Source: JAWXBR01 sp034440235 (GTDB lineage: Bacteria; Bacteroidota; Ignavibacteria; Kapaibacteriales; Kapaibacteriaceae). From it: a stretch of 64,000 nucleotides of DNA. Below the pieces are notes generated by a model. It made no database searches and was not told the DNA's origin. It saw only the letters and a program-made list of their open reading frames with translations. The DNA is taken from NCBI GenBank assembly GCA_034440235.1, contig JAWXBR010000059.1, positions 1 through 64,000 on the forward strand, in the 5' to 3' direction. A program made the position numbers and the translations under genes. Of the stretch, positions 9,901-16,156 are shown in pieces. The stretch's first letter is position 1, and each line of letters begins with the position of its first letter.

Positions 9901-10278
9901 GCAGTTGCGCAAACATTTGATCCATGGTTCTCTTGCCCACACTTGAATGCGAATTGGGCCTTCCACGAAATGAGAGGTCTGCTATCTCGCTCGCCAACCG
10001 ATTTTGGCCGATTACACTCCACTATGGGTCGACTTGCTCAGTTAGCACCGACGTTTCCAGCAGAGTGCCTATCCATACTTGAAAACATTGCTACGTGCGA
10101 TGTACAAGGTTGGGCTGTGTTCGGTGCTAGGGAGGAGATACGCACCATAATTAAAGCTGGATTGAGTGTTGAAGCAACGAGACAGATTGCAATTCGCGTT
10201 GTGCACGTACTCGGCGCCCTAGGCGAAGAGCATCTTGGTGATCTGCTCGAAAACACTGATAGTTTGATTGTACTCTAA
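6907..10278 (+). CDS. Large helical unknown protein, 1123 aa, possible HEPN-like N-terminal region
   Basis: This is the largest gene of the element and I cannot name it. It is preceded by GACGAGGTGAT, a reasonable ribosome site for the ATG at 6907. The N-terminal ~220 residues contain IPNRIALCAHSLRELMTRLP and then KLRDHFNAIAHGRREALDNF. The R-x-x-x-N-x-I-A-H-G pattern recalls the active-site helix of HEPN ribonuclease domains. The remaining ~900 residues read as consecutive amphipathic helices, compatible with a HEAT/ARM-like solenoid. No Walker, nuclease or helicase motif and no membrane segment stands out. It is presumably co-expressed with the upstream 301-aa gene. The HEPN reading is a hypothesis, and alternatives include a scaffold or phage sensor. 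Confidence 0.6.
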   Translation: MGNNTEMQSEILAALNAKDGAAGEMFEGALTVLSIETIPNRIALCAHSLRELMTRLPSILDVPTPARDESLTNRVSRLREECSNLSGGMPARNQKREDLFNEFFEWFDTHQPRRREEAVEILNALDISRRALPMQLTALNVNDWEKLRDHFNAIAHGRREALDNFILKVRAFETHLHQYLVPRTFEDFKIIDDLIAQAGTEVVSANIVSKIIALIRIRNANYEHFFSSISSVNWLAPLRDAGFFSNPPSKITEGESTRFPVWLQSRYLATVAGQNAAQVMKVIRSIETDNTRIHEDFVDAILQVSPKWAAQWAAKEVLWIEQQSYLYFLYPTKIGALIQRLAENGHANAALALARAILDMPHRETFVAFGRARIETWAYEKILTERIPFLVRKSGAPSLTMLCNTFETTLHTSYTLGTSYFWRATIAAHEMNFSDKSMRHALVDAIRASAIDMMWEGKGQDMVDLLFQRGPALYRRVAFHAVVAVPKLEANLEASLVMNEATFQDDTNYPEYGLLLRQTFPKLNPSQQAVVLSWIADGPLTNEADSLAVDVTGERHERWQHQRLWCIKDSLTGELSAALSDLNEKYGEPVDRVERPTSRGYEVDVSPISLEDLSKMSPADVANFLLEWVPSGERYSPSVKGLANELERAVARSPQPYADALSRFVGVRSRYTCAIINGFQEARRKQPTFNAVIALGFLSQQVTSARSEEQQTINEDDKWYCVWSRIQVGQLIATLLDDNRVEFADRDQVWTLITQLIEDEHPTSGDDESSANGEAIHNSWNCVRGSAMHAVLPYANWVRQNMLRTEPQTWQADLGLGQMQEVQLLLERLLDTSIEPSPSVRAVYGYALAFFNIVDTGWVTEHLNTIFSDDDASLHEAAWRAYLGSPFRRSGAFRLTRALYVSTLDNTTNYSGYTERVTEQLGLDIMMAFANGIVDFNDTDQIIERYFSSVPAEHIAHAITKMGNLLSGEENVPVDIATRYERLWSYYNQRVGPSLEANAVAQTFDPWFSCPHLNANWAFHEMRGLLSRSPTDFGRLHSTMGRLAQLAPTFPAECLSILENIATCDVQGWAVFGAREEIRTIIKAGLSVEATRQIAIRVVHVLGALGEEHLGDLLENTDSLIVL

Positions 10279-10480
10279 CTATCCTTGAAAAACTACATCT
10301 GTGGGCCATAGTAACTGATTGCACGATTTATGTTTAAGTCGACCAGATCGCAGGCTGCACAAGGCTATGCATCGATATCGCGGCCCGAATTGCTAAGTAA
10401 AACAAAAAGTGTTCAGCAAGTTTTCTACATAACGGCTACATACGACTTTCTCTTTGCGCTCCATTTTTTACGGAGTCGAA

Positions 10481-10759
10481 GTGAAATCATCCACGGAGCA
10501 CACCACTCCTTCAACGCAGACCACTGTTGACGATAGGCCCTTCCTATCGGCGCAACAAGCGGCTGACCTAATTCAAGTAGAGCTGTCCACGCTCTACGCA
10601 TACACCTCACGCAGAGAGATACCGCATATCAAACGCGGAGGCAAGCTCTACTTCGACCGCGAAGTCCTGATACAATGGGTTCGTGAAGGTACACGAAACG
10701 TTGTAGATGCACACACTGCATCGCGGCACACCGCCGCACACAAAGGAGGTGCACGATGA
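10481..10759 (+). CDS. Helix-turn-helix (HTH_17/excisionase-like) DNA-binding protein
   Basis: The start is set at GTG 10481 because CGGAG sits five bases upstream. The 92-aa product carries FLSAQQAADLIQVELSTLYAYTSRREIPHIKRGGKLYFDREVLIQWV, the winged-helix pattern of small excisionase/MerR-type proteins (helix-turn-helix, a short wing with K-R-G-G-K-L-Y-F, then a closing helix). In such elements these proteins act as directionality factors or as regulators of the replication operon. It begins a five-gene plus-strand operon and overlaps the next ATG by 4 bp. The 202 bp upstream presumably hold the operon promoter; I see no other feature there. Confidence 0.8.
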   Translation: MKSSTEHTTPSTQTTVDDRPFLSAQQAADLIQVELSTLYAYTSRREIPHIKRGGKLYFDREVLIQWVREGTRNVVDAHTASRHTAAHKGGAR

Positions 10760-11142
10760 GTCCCGCACTCCCACAGAACGCTGCTGTCGCGTACATAGAG
10801 GGAGCCCCTTACGATATGATGAGGGTAAGGGGCCTTCGTGACGGTGACTTTACAGCGTATGTCTTCCGCATCGCATACACGCGGCGTAACGAACACGGTG
10901 TCACCTCCATGCACGATTACTGGACATTCGTCGCAGCAGGTGTCGGGATGACACCCGATGGCCGTTTCTTGCATCTGGTTTTGTCACCAGAAGGTGCGGT
11001 CATCGAGGGACATCGCATCACCCTGAAAGATGTAGACCACTTGCTGAGGGCTGCGGTAGCGGACAACAGGAAAAGCAATGAGCGTATCCTGACCGAAGCG
11101 AAACGCAAACTTGAAGGCGGAGGTGTCCATGGACGCACCTAA
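10756..11142 (+). CDS. Hypothetical protein, 128 aa, in the replication-like operon
   Basis: Family not recognised. AAAGGAGG lies a few bases before the ATG at 10756, one of the strongest ribosome sites in the window. The N-terminal half is beta-rich (YDMMRVRGLRDGDFTAYVFRIAYT) and the C-terminal half helical and basic (DVDHLLRAAVADNRKSNERI). The ATGA overlap with the upstream gene and the overlap of its 3' end with the next start (11129) indicate tight coupling with the HTH protein and the RepA-like ATPase. A replication accessory role is inferred from position only. Confidence 0.6.
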   Translation: MSPALPQNAAVAYIEGAPYDMMRVRGLRDGDFTAYVFRIAYTRRNEHGVTSMHDYWTFVAAGVGMTPDGRFLHLVLSPEGAVIEGHRITLKDVDHLLRAAVADNRKSNERILTEAKRKLEGGGVHGRT

Positions 11143-12286
11143 TCCCTACTTCGGTGGGATTCCTATTTCCGATCTGTGGCGCCAACGCCATGAGATCCCA
11201 GAACAGAAGTGGATCATCGATCAGTTCCTGCCGATAGGATTCTCGATCATCGCCGGTCGAGAGAAATGTGGCAAGTCGCTCATGACCTTCGGTACCATTG
11301 CGTGCTCGATTGCACTCGGTGTACCCGCGTTCAATGCGTTGCAGACACTTCAGGGTACGGTGCTATACTTCGCACTCGAAGAGAACCTCGGCACCATAAT
11401 GACGCGCATGGGTCGCTTGTTCAGTAAGCCATCCGATATCTGGGTTCCGCCCGATGCATTGCGACTGTTTCTCAGCGAGAGTATCGCATCTTGGACGGAC
11501 CAAGCAATAGGCCAGCTGGAAGCGCTCATCGAAGAGCATCCCGGTACTTGTTGCGTCGTTATCGACACGCTGCGGTTGTTGGCACCACCAAAGCGCGTCG
11601 GCGCATCCTCTACTGATTACGACTTTGAGTATCAAGTAGGAACGCAGCTTCAGCAGTTAGCTCTAAAGCACGGAATCGCAATCCTTGCTCTCCATCACAC
11701 GACAAAGACCGTGTACGCCGATGTGTTCGACTCCATTGGCGGTACGGCATGGACAAAGAGCGCGGAAATGCTTGCGGTAATCGAGCGTGACGGGCTCGGT
11801 ATGAAGCTGCACACGCGCGGTCGGTCGTTGCCAACAAGCTGTTGGCGTATGGAGCAAGACCAAGACACGTTGCTCTGGACGATAGCTGCGTCGAGTATCG
11901 GTGACGACGACGCCAAGAGTCGCAGGCGCACCAGCGAGATAGAACGGCTGGCCGTGCAGGACGTCTTCGAAGACAACATGCATTTACGTTTCAGTGATGT
12001 AAAGAATCGGTTCATGGCTTTGGGTCACGGTGAGTCGTCAGCGGGTCGTTGGCTAACAGCACGTGTGACTGACGGCAGCCTTGTCAAACTCGACGATGGC
12101 TCGGGCTACAAACGCGTAGACATCGACAACGAAAAGTCCATCGATCAAACGTCGTTATTCGATGCCGACGAGACCAGCGTCACTGCAAATGATCTCTTCG
12201 ACCGCTTTCCACCACTTCCACCACCAGCACTTTCCATGGAAATGGATGAAGGTGGTGGTGAACTGCAACCCGCTGACCTATTCTAA
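11129..12286 (+). CDS. RepA-like (AAA_25) RecA-fold ATPase, probable replicative helicase
   Basis: The ATG at 11129 is preceded by GGAGG with five bases spacing, so this start is preferred over an upstream TTG. The 385-aa protein has a Walker A motif GREKCGKSLMTF after IIA (about residues 44-55), a Walker B-like CCVVIDTLR and a LALHHTTK segment matching the RepA/hexameric helicase family. The acidic C terminus (PPLPPPALSMEMDEGGG) follows a short winged-helix-like region. Plasmid RepA-type helicases unwind origins, so autonomous replication of the excised element is plausible. It overlaps the gene before it and is followed after 22 bases by a second RecA-fold ATPase. Confidence 0.85.
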   Translation: MDAPNPYFGGIPISDLWRQRHEIPEQKWIIDQFLPIGFSIIAGREKCGKSLMTFGTIACSIALGVPAFNALQTLQGTVLYFALEENLGTIMTRMGRLFSKPSDIWVPPDALRLFLSESIASWTDQAIGQLEALIEEHPGTCCVVIDTLRLLAPPKRVGASSTDYDFEYQVGTQLQQLALKHGIAILALHHTTKTVYADVFDSIGGTAWTKSAEMLAVIERDGLGMKLHTRGRSLPTSCWRMEQDQDTLLWTIAASSIGDDDAKSRRRTSEIERLAVQDVFEDNMHLRFSDVKNRFMALGHGESSAGRWLTARVTDGSLVKLDDGSGYKRVDIDNEKSIDQTSLFDADETSVTANDLFDRFPPLPPPALSMEMDEGGGELQPADLF

Positions 12287-12308
12287 CAACAACCCGATAG
12301 GAACTACA

Positions 12309-13595
12309 ATGTCATTAAAACAACAACGCGAAGCGCACAACTGGACGCAGCGGCAATTCGCAGAGGCTGCTGGTGTTGATACCCGAACAGTAAAGCGCTG
12401 GGAAGCCGAGGTACGACCTTCGCTCCGCACACAGCTCGTGTATCGAACAATCTTCGATGCCTTAGACTCACTGGGGCCGCAGGGCACGCATGACGTACAG
12501 GACGATGCAGCACCCTCACCAGAGCCTATGAACATCGCTGAGGTCATTCAACACCGCCCAGATCCGTTGCTTTTGCGCGGACCACTGGCGACGATTCTTG
12601 GCTCGCTACCACAAGACAGACCATTCTCGATTCTGTTAGGGGGCGCGTCTGGCGCTGGTAAGAGCACGGTTGCATTGCAGATCAGTCAGGTTCTCGCCGA
12701 TCATGGTGCTGTTTTGTACTGCACATCCGAAGAACGTATCAGCTCGGGTACGATCGGCACTCGCGCCGAACATGCTGGCGTCAACGATGCGGATTTAGAT
12801 GTTGTGGAAGTGCAGGCGGTCGACGACGTCGCCGATAGCATCATGTCGGGCTCGTACAACTTCTGCGTCATCGATTCAATCAACGAGCTCGGCTTAGGTC
12901 CCGACGAAGTCGTTGAGCTTATGGAAGAGCATAACACGATGTCATGGATCTTCATTGCGCAAGCCGACGCGACGGAGAAATCCACAGTCGGTGGCGCACG
13001 ATGGCGACACCTTGTCGACATACGTCTTTGGTGCGAACGAGAAAAAGACGGTCGTCGGATTGTAAAGAATCTTAAGAACCGATTCGCACCTACTGCCGAT
13101 CATCTTGTGCTCGCGGAGGCGAAGACACTTCCGCAACCACCCAAGAAGGCCAAAACGAATTTTCAAACAACCAGTCAAGGTGACACCATGAACGATCAGA
13201 CGGCTTGGATTATATCGCGACTTGAGACCGACCTAGCGTCCGCACAGCGTGAAGTCGAAACTCTGAAGCAACAGTTAACCGAAAAAGATCGGTTGCTTCG
13301 AGAGATCGAACTCAAGGTTATTCGTTTCGAGGTTGAAGCTGAATTGTCCCCCGAAGAGGCCAGCACTTCACTTGCTGACAATCCCGAAGTCATTGTGGGG
13401 GCATTAGAACGTGTTGCCCCCTTCATTGCGGTCGTTAACGATCTGATAAGGACATTTCGCCCCCAGTCCAACGCCGCAGCGTCACCAGTTCAAACACAGG
13501 TGCCATTCAGTCCACAGTCCTTCAACCCTACACCAAACGAAGCGCAAGTGCCAGGCGCAGACTATTTCAACACACCAATACCAGGAGTCGTATGA
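12309..13595 (+). CDS. HTH_XRE-RecA/RadA-like ATPase fusion with coiled-coil tail
   Basis: The start ATG at 12309 (MSLKQQREAHNWTQRQFAEA) follows GATAGGAAC and opens directly into an XRE-type helix-turn-helix (QRQFAEAAGVDTRTVKRWE, residues 14-32). A RecA/RadA-like core comes next: Walker A GGASGAGKST near residue 110 and a Walker B-like NFCVIDSINEL. Residues ~290-350 form a heptad-like coiled coil (ISRLETDLASAQREVETL), and the tail is Pro/Gln-rich. The 428-aa fusion of a site-specific HTH to a RadA-like motor is unusual. It could load the neighbouring RepA-like helicase at an origin or act in plasmid-like repair. It shares a 4-bp overlap with the next gene. Confidence 0.8.
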   Translation: MSLKQQREAHNWTQRQFAEAAGVDTRTVKRWEAEVRPSLRTQLVYRTIFDALDSLGPQGTHDVQDDAAPSPEPMNIAEVIQHRPDPLLLRGPLATILGSLPQDRPFSILLGGASGAGKSTVALQISQVLADHGAVLYCTSEERISSGTIGTRAEHAGVNDADLDVVEVQAVDDVADSIMSGSYNFCVIDSINELGLGPDEVVELMEEHNTMSWIFIAQADATEKSTVGGARWRHLVDIRLWCEREKDGRRIVKNLKNRFAPTADHLVLAEAKTLPQPPKKAKTNFQTTSQGDTMNDQTAWIISRLETDLASAQREVETLKQQLTEKDRLLREIELKVIRFEVEAELSPEEASTSLADNPEVIVGALERVAPFIAVVNDLIRTFRPQSNAAASPVQTQVPFSPQSFNPTPNEAQVPGADYFNTPIPGVV

Positions 13596-13861
13596 AAAAC
13601 GAGTACCGCCGTTCGCCCAGCGAAGAGCGTGAATATCAAGTCACACTCATGGCGACCCACGCAGTAATGAGCCACGTATTTTCCGAAACATCTAACATCC
13701 CGTCGCTCGCTGACGTTGAAGCAAAGGTCAAGGTCTTCATCGACGAGCATATGTCCGACGTTCGGAGTGTGTTAAAGGCCCATGACACGAGCCAAGCTAA
13801 TACAGAGCTCGTGCGGACGGTTGCGGGTTTGTTATTGGGTGCGCGACAAAAGTTGAAATGA
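13592..13861 (+). CDS. Hypothetical small helical protein, 89 aa, end of replication-like operon
   Basis: The ATG overlaps the previous stop (ATGA), with CAGGAG just upstream, so translation is coupled. The product is charged and helical (LADVEAKVKVFIDEHMSDVRSV) with no recognisable domain. It closes the five-gene plus-strand operon that starts at 10481. Function unknown. Confidence 0.6.
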   Translation: MKNEYRRSPSEEREYQVTLMATHAVMSHVFSETSNIPSLADVEAKVKVFIDEHMSDVRSVLKAHDTSQANTELVRTVAGLLLGARQKLK

Positions 13862-13882
13862 TGAGCTGGTTGTCAATGAGAC

Positions 13883-13908
13883 GGAGAGCTGGCACGGGCC
13901 GGCTCTCC
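13883..13908 (+). terminator. Stem-loop between convergent operons
   Basis: A stem of GGAGAGC (13883-13889) with GCTCTCC (13902-13908) closes a 12-base GC-rich loop. It lies 21 bp after the last plus-strand gene and 52 bp before the end of the convergent minus-strand cassette. There is no T-run on either side, so termination is only suggested by position. Confidence 0.3.
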
Positions 13909-13960
13909 GCGCTCGGATTTGGCGTTACAATTCTGCAAATACTTTCGTAGAGACAACATT

Positions 13961-14602
13961 TTATAACTGGCCGTATGAAACGCTTGGAGATAGTTTCCAA
14001 TATGAAGGATGGTAGAAATCTATGATCTTCCTCTTGCCTTCGGCCGCAACCATAATGCCACACTGTGTTTGCACAGGTTGGGTTGTTAGGTTGGGAAAAA
14101 GTCGTACGAGAAGCTTCTGATTGAACCCAAGGCCCAACACCACGATGTCTGGATCAATGATGTTTAATTGACAGTGCAAGAATTCGAGCTGTATATCATC
14201 GACGTGCGCATCAATTTCTCGCTTGCTAACTGACCTGCCCCCACCTGACTTCTTTACATTCAGAAAGGCTATTTGACGCAAGCAATCTGTTCGCTTTGCA
14301 ACAGCATCTTGATAAGCTGGGAATCCATTTAGCATGCCACTCGTCCATTCTCCAATGCGGTAAGCAAATGGGTACGAAGCTTCACCGCGCCGCCACTCGG
14401 ACCTGAAGTCCGCTTCCTGTTGACCGCCCGAGTGGTTCGGCTCCTTGCCAACGTAAAGTATTTTACATTTAGCCCTATCATACTCGACTTCATCGATAAT
14501 TCCATCCCTTATAAAGCAGCTCGCATACTCAGGTTTTGCGATTATCCACTGGTCGTACAGGCTGTTAAGTTTCTCGGTTTTTGTTATGGGTTGCTTGCTC
14601 AT
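13961..14602 (-). CDS. Uracil-DNA-glycosylase-superfamily-like protein
   Basis: The 213-aa product has the motif order of the uracil-DNA glycosylase fold. CKILYVGKEPNHSGG stands where family members have V-G-x-x-P, IAFLNVKKSGG corresponds to the central strand, and DPDIVVLGLGF is followed by a final IDFYHPSYW carrying the H-P-S motif. The canonical catalytic Asp after the first motif is not clear, so a DNA-repair activity should not be assumed. Related proteins occur as cargo in defence islands. The ATG at 14602 is preferred over a GTG 12 bases upstream. It is the last gene of the six-gene minus-strand cassette, 110 bp from its upstream neighbour. Confidence 0.55.
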   Translation of the reverse strand: MSKQPITKTEKLNSLYDQWIIAKPEYASCFIRDGIIDEVEYDRAKCKILYVGKEPNHSGGQQEADFRSEWRRGEASYPFAYRIGEWTSGMLNGFPAYQDAVAKRTDCLRQIAFLNVKKSGGGRSVSKREIDAHVDDIQLEFLHCQLNIIDPDIVVLGLGFNQKLLVRLFPNLTTQPVQTQCGIMVAAEGKRKIIDFYHPSYWKLSPSVSYGQL

Positions 14603-14712
14603 TTCGTTGTGCACATTTTTGGTAAAGTCGCAGTCAACTCGACGCTATAACAGCCGAGCTCGTCCAATATCCGTGGGAATGCGAATTCAATGATCGGAAG
14701 TTCAATAACGTT

Positions 14713-15183
14713 CTACCTTTCCACGCTGCGCTCCATCGTTTCCACAGCGATTGACTTCTGTTGAGGAGGGAATTCCGCCTTCAGTTCTGAAAGGTCCTCG
14801 CCAGCGCGATGGGCGATATCACTCCATGCTCGGCGAAAGGCAGGTCTTGCGAGGTTACCCCTGATTCCATCTCGCCAAAACTTCCACGTTTTCTTGCGAA
14901 TACGGTTTTGCCGCACCAAGTAAATCTGCTCATTGCAGAGTTCGAAGTAGCGGTAAAAGCATTTTAGATGGATGTCGTACTCTATCTGCTCAATGTCCTC
15001 ACCAAGCAACGCCTCTAATGGTAAACTTGCCACTAGTGTACGATACTCTTGCACCAAAGAATCTTCGAACGTCGTTCGGCTTTGCTTATGCGTGTAAAGC
15101 AGCTGCACAGCCGCAACGCAAACACCAATAGCCGTCGCAGCGCTAGCGAGTGTCGTTAGTATTTCGAGCACAGTTAACTCCAT
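14713..15183 (-). CDS. Small membrane-anchored protein, 156 aa
   Basis: The start is placed at the ATG giving MELTVLEILTTLASAATAIGVCVAAVQLLYTHKQSR. Residues 5-28 form one transmembrane helix, followed by a basic cytosolic stretch, so this is an N-anchored protein with a helical cytosolic domain. That domain (SLVQEYRTLVASLPLEALLG, then an aromatic and Cys-containing helix pair) resembles DUF4760-type proteins, but weakly. It begins 43 bp after the DUF2971 gene on the same strand. In a signalling-type defence cassette a one-helix protein could be the membrane effector; this is inference. Confidence 0.6.
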   Translation of the reverse strand: MELTVLEILTTLASAATAIGVCVAAVQLLYTHKQSRTTFEDSLVQEYRTLVASLPLEALLGEDIEQIEYDIHLKCFYRYFELCNEQIYLVRQNRIRKKTWKFWRDGIRGNLARPAFRRAWSDIAHRAGEDLSELKAEFPPQQKSIAVETMERSVER

Positions 15184-15226
15184 TTGGATAACAAGGCAGT
15201 GATGTCGAAGACGGTTGCGTACAGGC

Positions 15227-16156
15227 CTACCGATATGGAAGCTTAGAAACACTGACGGGGATCTCTAGCCTGCGGCTCTTTAAGTAGTCTGTCATTATTG
15301 CGCCAGTCACGAGAGTCTGATGCTTAGGTCCGAGCTGCAACGACTTGACAAATTGAGTGGGATCGTCGTGTAGCTGCAGCTCGAGTCGATGGGTCAAGGT
15401 CTGACCTAGCACACGGAAAACGGGCTTCAAGTTTTCTTCATGAGAAGTTTCTGAGTGTGTCTCGTTGAAGATGTGCATGCGCCACTCTTTCTCGCTAGCA
15501 TAAGCGGAATGCTTTCGGCCACCAATCAACTCCGTGAATGGCCGAAACGTATCGAGCCACATCTGATCTGTCAGCACGATACCGGACTTTACTTTTGGGT
15601 AAAACTGTATTAAGTTTTCAAAAGCCACTTTGAGTTTACGTTTAAAGTCGGTCATTGAATAATCCATTTCTAACCATTGGCAGTGCTGTCCCAATTGATT
15701 ACACGCAACAATTGTTTTGCGTAGGCCATCGGGATCTATCTCAATGCGGACACCGTTGCCGTTGTCGCCGTATGCCCGCCACATGTCTAGACTATTTTTA
15801 CGAAGAGAGCCGGAAAACACGAATGATCGTGGCGAGTAAGTTCTAAGCGGGTAAGCATAGTCACCGTAGTTACGATTTGGCACCGCGCAGAGCATTTTCG
15901 TTAAAGCCGGTTCTTCTTCTGGCAGAAAACGCATTGTGCAATCATGCAATTGGTCAATAATCATCCGTGCGTCCCACTCATTGACAGTGGACAACAAATC
16001 ACGAACAACCTCACGCGCGTATCGAAGACCAAGACGATACTCAGACGGATCGTTGAGCAAGCGCGCGTCGCTCATGAATAACTGATGATTCTCTAGGATG
16101 CCATGTAGTGCCGCTAGTGTGGTGTAATGATACACGCGAGTTGGAAGTGGGCTCAC
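15227..16156 (-). CDS. DUF2971 family protein
   Basis: The 309-aa protein shows the DUF2971 hallmarks. VYHYTTLAALHGILENHQLF is at the N terminus, then LLNDPSEY, FVFSGSLRKNSLDMWRAYG and GVRIEID in the middle, and ASEKEWRM near residue 230. The His-Tyr-Thr start and the downstream S-E-x-E-W-R are reminiscent of ADP-ribosyltransferase-like folds, although catalysis is not established for the family. The GTG start overlaps the end of the restriction-modification gene by 4 bp, implying coupled translation. A second, divergent member lies on the other side of that gene (19238-20002). Confidence 0.82.
   Translation of the reverse strand: MSPLPTRVYHYTTLAALHGILENHQLFMSDARLLNDPSEYRLGLRYAREVVRDLLSTVNEWDARMIIDQLHDCTMRFLPEEEPALTKMLCAVPNRNYGDYAYPLRTYSPRSFVFSGSLRKNSLDMWRAYGDNGNGVRIEIDPDGLRKTIVACNQLGQHCQWLEMDYSMTDFKRKLKVAFENLIQFYPKVKSGIVLTDQMWLDTFRPFTELIGGRKHSAYASEKEWRMHIFNETHSETSHEENLKPVFRVLGQTLTHRLELQLHDDPTQFVKSLQLGPKHQTLVTGAIMTDYLKSRRLEIPVSVSKLPYR

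Noticed and set aside
10330..10530. 66-codon ORF before the HTH gene
   Set aside because: It overlaps the ribosome site and start of the better-supported HTH gene at 10481 in another frame and has no recognisable features.
4785..13861. Self-transmissible conjugative element
   Set aside because: No relaxase, coupling protein or type IV secretion gene can be recognised between the att copies.
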